From Bacteroidaceae bacterium (GTDB taxonomy: Bacteria; Bacteroidota; Bacteroidia; Bacteroidales; Bacteroidaceae), in the NCBI GenBank assembly GCA_017540585.1, contig JAFYAT010000078.1, positions 1 through 64,000 on the forward strand: a stretch of 64,000 nucleotides of DNA. Direction: 5' to 3'. The position numbers and the translations under genes were made by a program. Shown in pieces: positions 51,425 to 60,766 of the stretch. The notes under the pieces were generated by a model, which had not been told where the DNA came from, did not search any database, and saw nothing but the letters and a program-made list of their open reading frames with translations. Position 1 is the first letter of the stretch. Every line of letters begins with the position of its first letter.

Positions 51425-53476
51425 ATGTTAACGAACAATAATACGGATATGAATATATACTACAGATTAATAGCATTGATATCTCTTTGCATTGTTTATT
51501 CAGGTAACATTCATGCACAGTTTGATGATGGCGTTTACTATATATTAAACACCAGTACGGATATGTACTTGGGAAGTACTGGCTTCAATGGAGCGAAGGC
51601 AATACTTATCAAGCATGGACATCCTTTTGTGTTTACGAGACAAGCAGATATTGTCCAGACACAGAGCGATGATATCGAAGGTGAAGAGGCTGGTGGTGAG
51701 GCAGGATTAGAGTCTGAGACAAAGCCTCACTATAAGTATGTCATTGATTCGCATATATTCAGTAGCGAAACCAATCACTATTTGGGTAGCCATTATCGGC
51801 TTGATGAGGAATCAGTACTATGGAGTATTGAGGAATCAACTGATGGTAACTATGTCATCACCTGTGATGGACATAATTATCTTGCTTGTGATGGTGCATC
51901 AACGACTGTCACAACAATAACCAATGCTACAAACCGTAGGGCACACTGGAAGATAATTAAGGAAGAAGACCGTGTCAATGCATTCAAACCAGAGGATGAT
52001 GCCACATTCCTTATCCGCAATGCGGATTTCTGCTTTAATTTCGGACCAGGTTATCAAGAATCATTTTGGGTGATCAATAGCGCAAGTGATGCAAGGAGTG
52101 TCACTCTATCTGGTGGTAGTAACATGAGTCCGTGTGGTATTGCTAATCATACAACATTTGACGTCAGTCAGGATGTTGAAGGCATACCTTGTGGAACATA
52201 CGCATTACAGGCGCAATGCTTCTATCGTCTTGATGGCACACGCACATCATACATTCCAGAACTATATCTTGATGATGAGTCTGAGTTGTTCCATCTGGGT
52301 TCACAGAAGGAGGCTAATGATGGCGATGCAAGTAAGTCGTTCGGTCTTAACCTATATGATGTCAAAGGATTGAAGACAACCACATACTGCGGTAAGATAG
52401 TTGTTGGTACACGACTTGAGAGATCTGAAAAGTTGAGAAGCTACTGGGATAACTTTACTCTGAAATACCTTGGTGACCTCGACCTCGATGGTTATAAAAA
52501 AGCATACGTCGAGTCTATCCGTGAAACGGAGTTGACACTTGGTAAGGATATGAATAAGGCTATCAAGGACAGTATTGAGGTTGTGTTACAGTTCAAAGAT
52601 ACAGTCAATATGACAATAGAGTCAATAAAGCCATACATCAATATACTTAATAAGATTAGGGCTGAAGGTAACAAGTCGGCAAGATACTATGCCAAGGTCA
52701 TGGAAGCATACGATAGATATGCGACTCTTGATGAAGGTGGACAGGAAATATATAAAGAACTTGCTGCCGACATTATGGAAAGTTATGATAATGGCTTAAT
52801 TACTAATGGTAAGAAGGAAATTGCTGCACTCGACTCTATATATCTTATAGCTCTCAAGTCGCAGATTACTCCAGGAACGGATATGACAGCTGCCATTGTC
52901 AATCCAGAAGTTAATGGAGATACGGGATGGACTTGCGACAAACCTTATGGCGGTAATGGACCTATGCTTAATGATGTGTCCTTTGAGTACTGGGCAGGTA
53001 GTAGTATTAAGTTGGAGAACAGATCATTCAACTATCGTCAAACAATAGCTGGTCTTCAGAATGGAAGATATACAGTATCTTGCATGGCTTACAATTCCAA
53101 GAGTTCTAATGATACAGAGTTTTATCCGTCTTGTGGCCTTTATGCTTTCAATGGCCAGGATACAGTCAAGGTTGTGATAGAAACTGAAGGAAGCAAATTG
53201 CAGGAATATACTACTCCTGAGATTGAGGCGATAGACAATACTCTTACTATTGGTGTAAGGAACTTCACGACCATGCCAGCACGTTGGTTTGTGGCAGACG
53301 ACTTCCGTCTTACGCTTGTAAGTCCAGACCCAGCACTTGGAATAGATGATGCAGCTTGTGACGATACCGTTATTGTTGGTATATACTCTATGGATGGAAT
53401 TCGTCGAAATGAGCTACAGCATGGCGTCAATATTGTCAGGTACCGTGGTGGTAAGGTTAAGAAAGTAATAAAGTAG
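51425..53476 (+). CDS. Secreted modular protein related to the giant protein (683 aa)
   Basis: 683 residues, or 675 if the ATG at 51449 (MNIYYRLIAL) is used; that start sits right at the signal peptide (ends GNIHAQ) and may be preferred. Residues 30-175 read as a beta-trefoil-like part (GVYYILNTSTDMYLGS, HNYLACDG). Residues 185-365 are a module opened by DDATFLIRNADF and closed by WDNFTLKYLGD, the same plan as the NPVDATFFI modules of the 3341-residue protein. A helical linker (370-480) is followed by a second sandwich (AAIVNPEVNGDTGWTC to ADDFRLTLV). The tail GIYSMDGIRRNELQHGVNI... is a short C-terminal sorting-type sequence like that of the giant protein. Role unknown; surface glycan binding is inferred. 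Confidence 0.85.
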   Translation: MLTNNNTDMNIYYRLIALISLCIVYSGNIHAQFDDGVYYILNTSTDMYLGSTGFNGAKAILIKHGHPFVFTRQADIVQTQSDDIEGEEAGGEAGLESETKPHYKYVIDSHIFSSETNHYLGSHYRLDEESVLWSIEESTDGNYVITCDGHNYLACDGASTTVTTITNATNRRAHWKIIKEEDRVNAFKPEDDATFLIRNADFCFNFGPGYQESFWVINSASDARSVTLSGGSNMSPCGIANHTTFDVSQDVEGIPCGTYALQAQCFYRLDGTRTSYIPELYLDDESELFHLGSQKEANDGDASKSFGLNLYDVKGLKTTTYCGKIVVGTRLERSEKLRSYWDNFTLKYLGDLDLDGYKKAYVESIRETELTLGKDMNKAIKDSIEVVLQFKDTVNMTIESIKPYINILNKIRAEGNKSARYYAKVMEAYDRYATLDEGGQEIYKELAADIMESYDNGLITNGKKEIAALDSIYLIALKSQITPGTDMTAAIVNPEVNGDTGWTCDKPYGGNGPMLNDVSFEYWAGSSIKLENRSFNYRQTIAGLQNGRYTVSCMAYNSKSSNDTEFYPSCGLYAFNGQDTVKVVIETEGSKLQEYTTPEIEAIDNTLTIGVRNFTTMPARWFVADDFRLTLVSPDPALGIDDAACDDTVIVGIYSMDGIRRNELQHGVNIVRYRGGKVKKVIK

Positions 53477-53546
53477 GATAATTAATGCTCATTTAACAGA
53501 TGTTTAACAACTGTTAAACGTAATGGCTATTTAATAGAAAAAAAGC

Positions 53547-53602
53547 TACTGCGGAATAATGACTTTAATACTGCGCAGTATTAAAGTCATTATTCCGCAG
53601 TA
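53547..53602. repeat. 56-bp perfect palindrome without loop
   Basis: 53547-53574 and 53575-53602 are exact reverse complements with no spacer; the centre is CTGC|GCAG. Each half starts TACTGCGGAATAATGACTTT and ends with a second TACTGC. In RNA it would form a long stem; no T-run follows directly, although TTTTAAAG comes four bases later. It begins 71 nt after the stop of the preceding gene. Confidence 0.95.
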
Positions 53603-53760
53603 TGGTTTTAAAGTGATTCTGTTAGTTCATGTTGGATTGAAAAAAGTTTGTTACAAAGTGAACAAAAAGTGAATAAATGTCTTCAAGACACTGAAAAATG
53701 AGTTTTCTGTGTTTTTATTGCTTTAAAAACATTCATTTTTATCTATTTCTTGTTAATTAT

Positions 53761-53792
53761 CTTGGAGATTACTATTCCTTTTTTTACTTTTG
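53761..53792 (+). promoter_or_regulatory. Predicted promoter, CTTG-N20-TACTTTTG
   Basis: -33-like CTTG at 53761-53764, 20-nt spacer, -7 TACTTTTG at 53785-53792. The layout is the same as the promoter at 51186. Confidence 0.65.
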
Positions 53793-54019
53793 CACAGTAA
53801 AGTCAGACTAAAACACAATCCATTTTGAACTAACCTAACATGAAAACAGGTATTCAAATGAATTGAACGGCTAACATTTACCAAGGTTCCAATTTCCAAA
53901 ATTTATGTAACAATCTCTACCATGAGTACTTGTTCCAAAACCATGGATATAACAGAACCTCAAATCATGAAATAATTTTTTTACTAACTTTATTATTAAT
54001 TTTAAAACAAAATCAAAAA

Positions 54020-57000
54020 ATGAAGAAGTTTACTCTTTTTCTATTGACTATGGTTCTTTCTGTAGTCGGTGCTATTTCTTCGTTTGCAGGTGAGAAGCCA
54101 GTACCTACGTTCTCAGAACTGAATACGGATGGTACTGTTGCGCAGTATCTCTACAACGTTGAATTTGATGGCTTCCTTGTTGGAGCTAACGATTGGGGCA
54201 CACGTGCTTCAGTTGACCCAACAAAAGCGCTTAAAGTAACAATCAGCGCTGTTGATGGTGGTACTTTCAAAATTGGTGAAATGAGTCCAGATAATGCCGA
54301 TGGTGTATGGATTGATGGAGCAAGAGAAGGTAACGACAAGTTTACAATCACATTAGGCGAAAACAAGACATTCACTATTGGATGTACTAAGTTCGCAGAC
54401 ACATACCTTACATGGGGTGGTGATCCAGCTGATACAAAATTGAATTTTACTGCTACTGCTACAAACGGAACTTGGGCAGCTGTAAGCGAAAGTGACTATG
54501 CTGATTACATTGCTGCTTTGAAGAAATATAAGCAAGAGGAGAATGGTATTATTCGCGTAAAGGCAGATACAGAGTTCACTGGTGAAGTTGCAGAACTTGA
54601 CGGAAAGACTCTTGTTCTTGTTGATGCTGAATCAAGCGACAAACTTCTTTGCAATATAGGTGACAATCAGGATATGGTTGCCACAAGTCTTTCTGAGCTC
54701 GAAGGTACAGAATTTATCTATACTAAGTTCGCTAAGGCTGATGTTGAGGTTGAAGGCGTTGAAGGTGATATCTTCACAATGCAGATGCTCAACAAGGATG
54801 GCGCAAACTTCTCTAAGTGGGGCACAGATGGATATGTAAACTTCCAGCCAGAGGGTCAGAATGTTGTATTTGCACTTGGTCTTGACAAGGACGGTTCTCG
54901 CATTTGGGGACAGGATGGTCCAAACCTCGGTCTTTGGACAGTCGAAAAGACAGAAAACGGCTATGTAATCAAGAATGTTGGACGTAATAATTACTTCAAC
55001 CACTCAGCAGCTGTTACAACAACAGCAGAGCCTGTTTACTTCAAGTTCTATGCTGAGACTGAGTTCTACAAGCCTACAACTCCAGACCCAGAGCCAAAGC
55101 AGCTTACTGCTGGTGATTACTTCATCATCAATGCTGAGTCAGGCAAGTTCCTTAATGGTAACAACGCTTGGGGAACAAAGGCATCTGTAACTGAGGCTGC
55201 TCAGCTTATGACTATTGCTGTTCTTGAGGATGGTACATACACTATTGATTCACATATCTCAAATGGTGGAGCCAACCACTTCGTCAACGCAGGTGAAAAC
55301 TTGTTCGTAGATGGTGCTGCTTCTGCACAGACAATTGCAGAAATCAGCGATGGTATATTCTCTATCAAGGATGTTAATGGTAAGTTCCTTGCTGCTGACG
55401 CAGAGGGTATCGTAAACTTCAATGCTGAGGATGCAACAAGTGCTGCTGCTCAGTGGAAGATTGTTACAAAGGATGAGCTCTTGGCTACATTTGAAAATGC
55501 AAGCGAAGAGAACCCAGTAAATGCTAACTTCCTTATCAGCGATGCTAACTTCGGTCGTAACAATACTTACAACTCTGCATGGCAGGGTGACAAGCCAGCA
55601 TTTGGTGGTGTAAACTATAGCAAGGGTGAATTTACACCTGCTGGTCAGATTGCTGAAGTATGGGGTGGTAATGTAAAGAAAGCTACTGATTACTATCAGG
55701 AAATTGAAGTTCCAAACGGTATTTACACTCTTACTGTTCAGGGATTCTATCGCTACAACAACACAGATGAAAATACTAACGATGTAGCACAGACTGCACA
55801 TGCTGATGGTACAGAGGTAATCTACTCTAAGCTTTATGCTAACAGCGATACAGTTAGCCTCAAGAGTCTCTTTGATGACGAGGTTGTTGCTGCTGCAGAG
55901 GCTGATGAAACTGTAAAGGTTCCATTTAACTTGACAGAGGCTGGTAACGCATTTGCAAAGGGATTCTATGTTAACACAGTTAAGGTGGCTGTTAAGACTG
56001 GTGTTCTTAAGTTTGGTGTTACTAAGACTGAGCACATCGGTACAGACTGGACAGTATGGGATAACTTCCGTCTTACTTACATTGGTAAGTTGGATGAGCC
56101 AGTTCCAGCTATTGACGAGGCTATCGCTAAGCTTGATCTTGCTCTCAAGGCTGCAAACGAGAAGCTTGCTTCTTACGCTGCTGGTGACGCTCTCTTCCAG
56201 TATTCAGAGGCTGAGCTTGCTCCACTTGCTAACGCTATCGCTGCTGCTAACGAGGCTAAGGCTGCTGAGGATGCAACAGAAGAGTCAGTCAATAATGCAA
56301 GAACAGCTCTCAATGAAGCTGTAGAGGCATTTGCACCTAAGGCTAACGCTCCTAAGGAGGGTCAGGCATATATCCTTTCTCTTACTACAGCTGATAACAA
56401 CCAGCTTTCTGTATCTGCAGACGGTATCAAGATTGAAGCAGAGGGTACTCCTGTTTACTTCGTAGCTCAGGAAAACGGCTATGCTATCTCTAATGGTACA
56501 GAGTATGTAAACTACGAGGGTAGCAACAATTGGACAATGACAGCTTCTGCTGAGGCTTATGGTTGGACAATCGCTCTTGCTGACGGTGGTTACTCTATCA
56601 CTGGTAAGAATGGTCTCCTCGGAACTAATGCTAATGAAACAGCTGCAGGCTCACCTTGCTACGGTGACAAGAAGACTTCAAACGGTAACTATATCTGGGC
56701 TATCGCTGAGTATGTTGCTCCAGAGCCAGTTAATACACACGAGAACGACCTCCGTCTCCCACTTACTGGTGGTAGTGGTGAAGGCACAGAACTTGCTATC
56801 GAGGTTCTTGAATCAAACGAAGATGGTCAGCCACTTTCTGCTAAGTACACTATTACAAATGGTACTTGGGGTAACAACGCTTCACATCTTAGCATCTTCA
56901 AGTACAATCTCACTCCTGACATGATTAAGGGCTACAAGAGCGTTATTGTTGAATTCGCAGAGGCTCTTCCTGTAAGTGAGGGTAATCCGGAATACAACTT

Positions 57001-57325
57001 CATCCCATGCGGTTTCGTATGTCCAGAGGGTTGGGTTGATCTTGATGGTAAGGATGTATTTGAATTGGAATTCACAGACAAGCAGAAGACTGAAGGTATT
57101 GCAGACTTCTCTATCTTCTTCAATGCTAACGGAGATGTTAAGAACGCAACATTCACAATCAAGGGTCTCTGGCTCGTTAAGGATGCAACTGAGCAGCCAG
57201 ATGCAATTGATACTGTAGAGGCTTCAGAGAATGCTACTTCTGTTAAGAAGATGATGGTTGACGGTAAGATTGTCATCGTTAAGGGTGGTAAGACTTACAA
57301 CGTTGCAGGTTCACTCATTAAGTAA
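54020..57325 (+). CDS. Secreted modular protein with NPVNANFLI module and helical region (1101 aa)
   Basis: The ATG at 54020 gives a clean signal peptide (MKKFTLFLLTMVLSVV...SSFAG); the longer frame from 53930 has no signal start and is rejected. Residues 28-480 hold repeated beta-rich segments (FDGFLVGANDWGTRASVD, then YFIINAESGKFLNGNNAWGTKASV, VNGKFLAAD). Residues 497-695 are one module opened by NPVNANFLISDANFG and closed by WDNFRLTYIGK, shared with the two proteins above. About 700-780 is a helical, Ala-rich stretch (ALKAANEKLASYAAGD, LNEAVEAFAP) as in FIVAR-like linkers. The C-terminus KKMMVDGKIVIVKGGKTYNV is a known-style Bacteroidota C-terminal tail, different from the other two. Codon use is strongly biased, suggesting high expression. 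Function unknown. Confidence 0.85.
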   Translation: MKKFTLFLLTMVLSVVGAISSFAGEKPVPTFSELNTDGTVAQYLYNVEFDGFLVGANDWGTRASVDPTKALKVTISAVDGGTFKIGEMSPDNADGVWIDGAREGNDKFTITLGENKTFTIGCTKFADTYLTWGGDPADTKLNFTATATNGTWAAVSESDYADYIAALKKYKQEENGIIRVKADTEFTGEVAELDGKTLVLVDAESSDKLLCNIGDNQDMVATSLSELEGTEFIYTKFAKADVEVEGVEGDIFTMQMLNKDGANFSKWGTDGYVNFQPEGQNVVFALGLDKDGSRIWGQDGPNLGLWTVEKTENGYVIKNVGRNNYFNHSAAVTTTAEPVYFKFYAETEFYKPTTPDPEPKQLTAGDYFIINAESGKFLNGNNAWGTKASVTEAAQLMTIAVLEDGTYTIDSHISNGGANHFVNAGENLFVDGAASAQTIAEISDGIFSIKDVNGKFLAADAEGIVNFNAEDATSAAAQWKIVTKDELLATFENASEENPVNANFLISDANFGRNNTYNSAWQGDKPAFGGVNYSKGEFTPAGQIAEVWGGNVKKATDYYQEIEVPNGIYTLTVQGFYRYNNTDENTNDVAQTAHADGTEVIYSKLYANSDTVSLKSLFDDEVVAAAEADETVKVPFNLTEAGNAFAKGFYVNTVKVAVKTGVLKFGVTKTEHIGTDWTVWDNFRLTYIGKLDEPVPAIDEAIAKLDLALKAANEKLASYAAGDALFQYSEAELAPLANAIAAANEAKAAEDATEESVNNARTALNEAVEAFAPKANAPKEGQAYILSLTTADNNQLSVSADGIKIEAEGTPVYFVAQENGYAISNGTEYVNYEGSNNWTMTASAEAYGWTIALADGGYSITGKNGLLGTNANETAAGSPCYGDKKTSNGNYIWAIAEYVAPEPVNTHENDLRLPLTGGSGEGTELAIEVLESNEDGQPLSAKYTITNGTWGNNASHLSIFKYNLTPDMIKGYKSVIVEFAEALPVSEGNPEYNFIPCGFVCPEGWVDLDGKDVFELEFTDKQKTEGIADFSIFFNANGDVKNATFTIKGLWLVKDATEQPDAIDTVEASENATSVKKMMVDGKIVIVKGGKTYNVAGSLIK

Positions 57326-57356
57326 TGTAAATTCTTTACAAAACCTTAAATAATTG

Positions 57357-57391
57357 AAAAGGTGTGGTAGCAGAAATGCTCCACACCTTTT
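57357..57391 (+). terminator. Intrinsic terminator of the 1101-aa protein gene
   Basis: Perfect 11-bp stem AAAAGGTGTGG / CCACACCTTTT with loop TAGCAGAAATGCT (itself partly paired), followed by TCTCTTT. Confidence 0.88.
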
Positions 57392-57467
57392 CTCTTTCCT
57401 GTACGTTGGGGAACGTACTGCCAGTACGTAAGCGACGTACTACGAAGTACCTGTAGTCTGTGTTATA

Positions 57468-58574
57468 TTATAGTTTGAGTCCTTCGAGTAAGTGGATATA
57501 AAGACTGATAGCATCGCTAATCTCACTAATCTTGATGTATTCGTCTGCCGTGTGGGAGCGTGAGCTTTGTCCCGGACCAAGCTTGAGACTTGGGAAACGC
57601 ATGAGTGCTTGATCACTTAGGGTAGGAGAGCCGAAAGGAACGAGTCCTGCTGCTATGCATCGCTGTACGAAAGGATGATCAATGTCTATGCGTGAAGAAC
57701 TGAGACGGAAACTGCGTGCCTTGAGCTCAGACTTCAAGTGCTGCTGGAAGAATTCAAATATCTCCTCATTTGTGTAACACTCGTTGCTTCTCACGTCAAT
57801 GGTGAATGTACATTGGTCTGGAATAACATTGTGTTGTGTTCCAGCATTGACAATAGTGACGGTATTCTTGACAGGACCTAATAAGTCTGTCTGCTTTGGG
57901 AATACCCATTCTGACAACCACTTTATATCCTCAATGGCATGGTAGATGGCATTGTCACCTTCGTTGCGTGCGGCATGACCTGCCTTGCCATGAGCCACAG
58001 CATCAATGACCATAAGCCCTTTTTCTGCTATGGCTGGTTGCATACCAGTAGGCTCACCCACGATGGCAAAGTCAATCTTTGGAAGCAATGGCAATACGCT
58101 TTCTATACCATTCTTGCCAGATACTTCCTCCTCGCATGATGCGAGATAGATGATGTTCAATGAAGAATGAAGACTGAAGAGTGAAGAATCTTTTGTGCAA
58201 TAGAAGAGAAACACCTGCATAAGTGATACAAGTCCGCCGCCACAGTCGTTAGAACCAAGACCATACAAGGTGTCGTCCTCAACGGTTGGTGTGAATGGAT
58301 CGTGTTGCCATCCAGCTACAGGCTTGACGGTGTCTATATGTGCGTTAAGCAGTATGGTTGGCTTCGATGCGTCATGGTCGTTAGCTATGCACCACACGTT
58401 GTTGCCGTGGCGATTGACGGTAAACACATTGCCAAGTGCTTCATTGCTTGCGTTCAATTCGGCAAAGAGTATGTCGGCAGCCTTAGCCTCGTCGCGGCTA
58501 ATGCTTGGAGTCGAAATAAGTCTTTTCAACAGCTCAACGGCTGAATTCGTCATGTTGTTAGTGTTCATTGTCAT
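57468..58574 (-). CDS. M20 family deacetylase, ArgE-like
   Basis: 368 residues from the ATG at 58574 (58568 and 58553 are alternatives). A longer frame to 58751 is rejected: its extra N-terminus is translated repeat. Metal and catalytic residues of M20: LNAHIDTVKP (H, then D), YGLGSNDCGGG (bridging D), ASCEEEVSG (E-E), GEPTG, and SHTADEYI (final H). It resembles the Bacteroidota acetyl/succinyl-ornithine or -citrulline deacetylases of arginine synthesis; the exact substrate is not decided. Residues around FLFYCTKDSSLFSLHSSLNIIYLAS contain an in-frame run of GAAGAATGAA-type DNA repeats (58161-58190) that looks inserted. Confidence 0.85.
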   Translation of the reverse strand: MTMNTNNMTNSAVELLKRLISTPSISRDEAKAADILFAELNASNEALGNVFTVNRHGNNVWCIANDHDASKPTILLNAHIDTVKPVAGWQHDPFTPTVEDDTLYGLGSNDCGGGLVSLMQVFLFYCTKDSSLFSLHSSLNIIYLASCEEEVSGKNGIESVLPLLPKIDFAIVGEPTGMQPAIAEKGLMVIDAVAHGKAGHAARNEGDNAIYHAIEDIKWLSEWVFPKQTDLLGPVKNTVTIVNAGTQHNVIPDQCTFTIDVRSNECYTNEEIFEFFQQHLKSELKARSFRLSSSRIDIDHPFVQRCIAAGLVPFGSPTLSDQALMRFPSLKLGPGQSSRSHTADEYIKISEISDAISLYIHLLEGLKL

Positions 58575-58611
58575 GTTTGTTATATGCAAATTCGAGATGT
58601 ATGACTTATTT

Positions 58612-59009
58612 TTTCTCCCACGGAGCACACGGAGTACACTGAGTTTTTCTTTTTTTTGAGCACACAAAGGTCGCAATTGCTCCAAAGAGTACACGGAGAT
58701 AGACCCTCTCCGCCCTTCGGACACCTCTTTGACCTCCGTCGAGCAGAGCACTGCTCTCCCCTCATTTCGGGACAGAGAGACATTTAGTCTCTCTTCTGCG
58801 CCCTCATTCGCCTCTATGGGGAGGATGTTAGTTTGATTGCTCGTTATTTTATCGTTCAGAGTAATTTACTCCCTCCCCATAGAGGGGGAGGGCTGGGGAG
58901 AGGGTCTTCTCTGTGTACTCCATGGAGCACGAGCGACCTCTGAGAACTCTGGATAAATCAGCGGATTAAGTGTAAGACTCTGTGCTCTCCGTGTGCTCCG
59001 TGGGAAAAA
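58612..59009. repeat. 400-bp long imperfect palindrome, nested inverted repeats
   Basis: Outer arms 58612-58634 and 58987-59009 (TTTCTCCCACGGAGCACACG type) match at 22 of 23 positions. Next pairs: GCACACAAAGGTCGCAATTGC...CACGGAG (58660-58699) with 58908-58942; AGACCCTCTCC (58701-) with GGAGAGGGTCT (near 58895-58905); CCTCTATGGGGAGG with CCTCCCCATAGAGG. A 78-bp segment (58736-58813) also occurs at 33816-33893. The arms contain 10-nt CACGGAG/GTACAC units. It occupies almost the whole gap between argE-like and glyS. Confidence 0.85.
58736..58813. repeat. 78-bp dispersed repeat, copy 2
   Basis: 75 of 78 positions match the reverse complement of 33816-33893 (manual alignment). It is embedded in the left half of the 400-bp palindromic element. 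Confidence 0.9.
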
Positions 59010-59090
59010 ATAAAATCAAAAGCTTATCCCGAACTGACGTTTTTATATATTTTTAAGCACCAAAGTTACAACTTTTTGATTAGAAACTCG

Positions 59091-59098
59091 TAACTTTG
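59091..59098 (+). promoter_or_regulatory. Predicted -7 box of glyS (TAACTTTG)
   Basis: Full TAnnTTTG match, 76 nt before the ATG at 59175. No -33 at the usual spacing. Confidence 0.5.
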
Positions 59099-59174
59099 CA
59101 CGAAATTGAACGAAAGAAGCTATAACTTAGCTAACTTCATATCAAGAAAAAGAATAACAATAAACAATAATATA

Positions 59175-60725
59175 ATGGCACAGGAAGACATCTTCAAGAA
59201 AGTGGTTAGCCACTGTAAGGAGTACGGTTTCGTATTCCCATCATCTGAGATTTATGACGGTCTCGGAGCTGTTTATGACTACGGTCAGAACGGTGTAGAA
59301 CTTAAGAACAACATCAAGCAGTACTGGTGGCAGTACATGGTTCTCCTTCACGAGAACATCGTCGGTATTGACTCTGCCATCTTCATGCACCCAACTATAT
59401 GGAAGGCTTCAGGTCACGTTGATGCATTCAATGACCCACTCATTGACAACCGTGACTCTAAGAAGCGTTATCGTGCTGATGTCCTCATTGAGGAGCAGAT
59501 TGCAAAGTACGAGGAGAAGATTGAGAAGGAAGTAGCAAAGGCAAAGAAGCGTTTCGGCGACAAGTTTGACGAGGCTCAGTATCGTGCAACATCAGAGCAT
59601 GTACTCGAGAATCAGGCAAAGCGTGATGCTCTTGAGAAGCGTTATCAGACTGTGATGAACGCACCAGGCGGCATCGACCTTGAAGGCATGAAGCAGATTA
59701 TCATTGATGAGGAAATCGCTTGTCCTATCTCTGGTACTCGTAACTGGACAGACGTTCGCCAGTTCAACCTCATGTTCAAGACTGAGATGGGTGCAGCTGC
59801 CGAAGGTGCAAGCACAATCTACCTCCGTCCAGAGACAGCACAGGGTATCTTCGTTAACTACCTCAACGTACAGAAGACTGGTCGTATGAAGCTTCCATTC
59901 GGTATTGCCCAGATTGGTAAGGCATTCCGTAACGAAATCGTAGCACGTCAGTTCATCTTCCGTATGCGTGAGTTTGAGCAGATGGAGATGCAGTTCTTCG
60001 TTAAGCCAGGAACAGAGTTGCAGTGGTTCGAGGAGTGGAAGAAGCGTCGTATGGCATGGCATCAGGCTCTCGGATTCGGAAGCGAGAACTACCGTTTCCA
60101 TGACCACGACAAGCTTGCTCACTATGCTAACGCTGCTACAGACATTGAGTTTAAGATGCCATTCGGCTTCAAGGAGGTAGAGGGTATTCACTCTCGTACT
60201 AACTTCGACCTTTCTCAGCACGCTAAGTACTCAGGCAAGAAGATTGAGTACTTCGACCCAGAAGACAATACAAGCTACACTCCATACGTTATCGAGACAT
60301 CTATTGGTGTTGACCGTATGTTCCTCTCTGTCATCTGCCATAGCTATGACGAGGAGAAGCTCGAAGGCGGTGACACTCGTACTGTCCTCCACCTCCCTGC
60401 AGCACTTGCACCAGTCAAGCTCGCTGTATTCCCACTCACAAAGAAGGACGGACTTCCAGAGAAGGCACGCGAGATTATCGATGACCTCAAGTTCCACTTC
60501 AACTGCAAGTACGAGGAGAAAGACCAGATTGGTAAGCGTTATCGTCGTCAGGATGCTATCGGTACTCCATTCTGTGTAACAGTAGATAACCAGACTCTCG
60601 AGGACAACACAGTAACACTCCGTTACCGTGACACAATGGAGCAGAAGCGTGTTGCTATCTCTGAACTCCGTGGCATCATCGAGGATCAGGTATCAATCAC
60701 AAGCCTTCTTAAGGGACTCAAGTAA
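59175..60725 (+). CDS. glyS: Glycyl-tRNA synthetase, homodimeric type
   Basis: 516 residues from the ATG at 59175; the frame can be read back to a TTG at 59106, but that stretch is the leader. Class II synthetase: motif 1 region VSHCKEYGFVFPSSEIYDGLGAVYDYG, motif 2 FRNEIVARQFIFRMREFEQMEMQFF, motif 3 area TSIGVDRMFLSVI, then the anticodon-binding domain PVKLAVFPLTKKDGLPEKA. This is the single-chain alpha2 form, not the alpha2beta2 GlyQ/GlyS form. Confidence 0.96.
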   Translation: MAQEDIFKKVVSHCKEYGFVFPSSEIYDGLGAVYDYGQNGVELKNNIKQYWWQYMVLLHENIVGIDSAIFMHPTIWKASGHVDAFNDPLIDNRDSKKRYRADVLIEEQIAKYEEKIEKEVAKAKKRFGDKFDEAQYRATSEHVLENQAKRDALEKRYQTVMNAPGGIDLEGMKQIIIDEEIACPISGTRNWTDVRQFNLMFKTEMGAAAEGASTIYLRPETAQGIFVNYLNVQKTGRMKLPFGIAQIGKAFRNEIVARQFIFRMREFEQMEMQFFVKPGTELQWFEEWKKRRMAWHQALGFGSENYRFHDHDKLAHYANAATDIEFKMPFGFKEVEGIHSRTNFDLSQHAKYSGKKIEYFDPEDNTSYTPYVIETSIGVDRMFLSVICHSYDEEKLEGGDTRTVLHLPAALAPVKLAVFPLTKKDGLPEKAREIIDDLKFHFNCKYEEKDQIGKRYRRQDAIGTPFCVTVDNQTLEDNTVTLRYRDTMEQKRVAISELRGIIEDQVSITSLLKGLK

Positions 60726-60766
60726 GTCCCTTAAGAATTAAAAGTTAAGAATTAAAAGTTAAAAGT

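Larger units (their letters stand above)
53477..54019. other. 543-bp gene-free region between two secreted-protein genes
   Basis: It holds the 56-bp perfect palindrome (53547-53602), a promoter (53761-53792) and a leader of about 220 nt. No RNA gene or riboswitch was recognised. Confidence 0.75.

Noticed and set aside
53930..54019. N-terminal extension of the 1101-aa secreted protein
   Set aside because: No signal at the upstream ATG; MKKFTLFLLTMVLSVV is a complete signal peptide.
57400..57450. Repeated ACGTAC/GTACG motif after the terminator
   Set aside because: Short and irregular; too little structure to call an element.
58575..58751. N-terminal extension of the ArgE-like protein
   Set aside because: It reads into the 400-bp palindromic repeat; M20 proteins of this type start near SAVELLKRLI.
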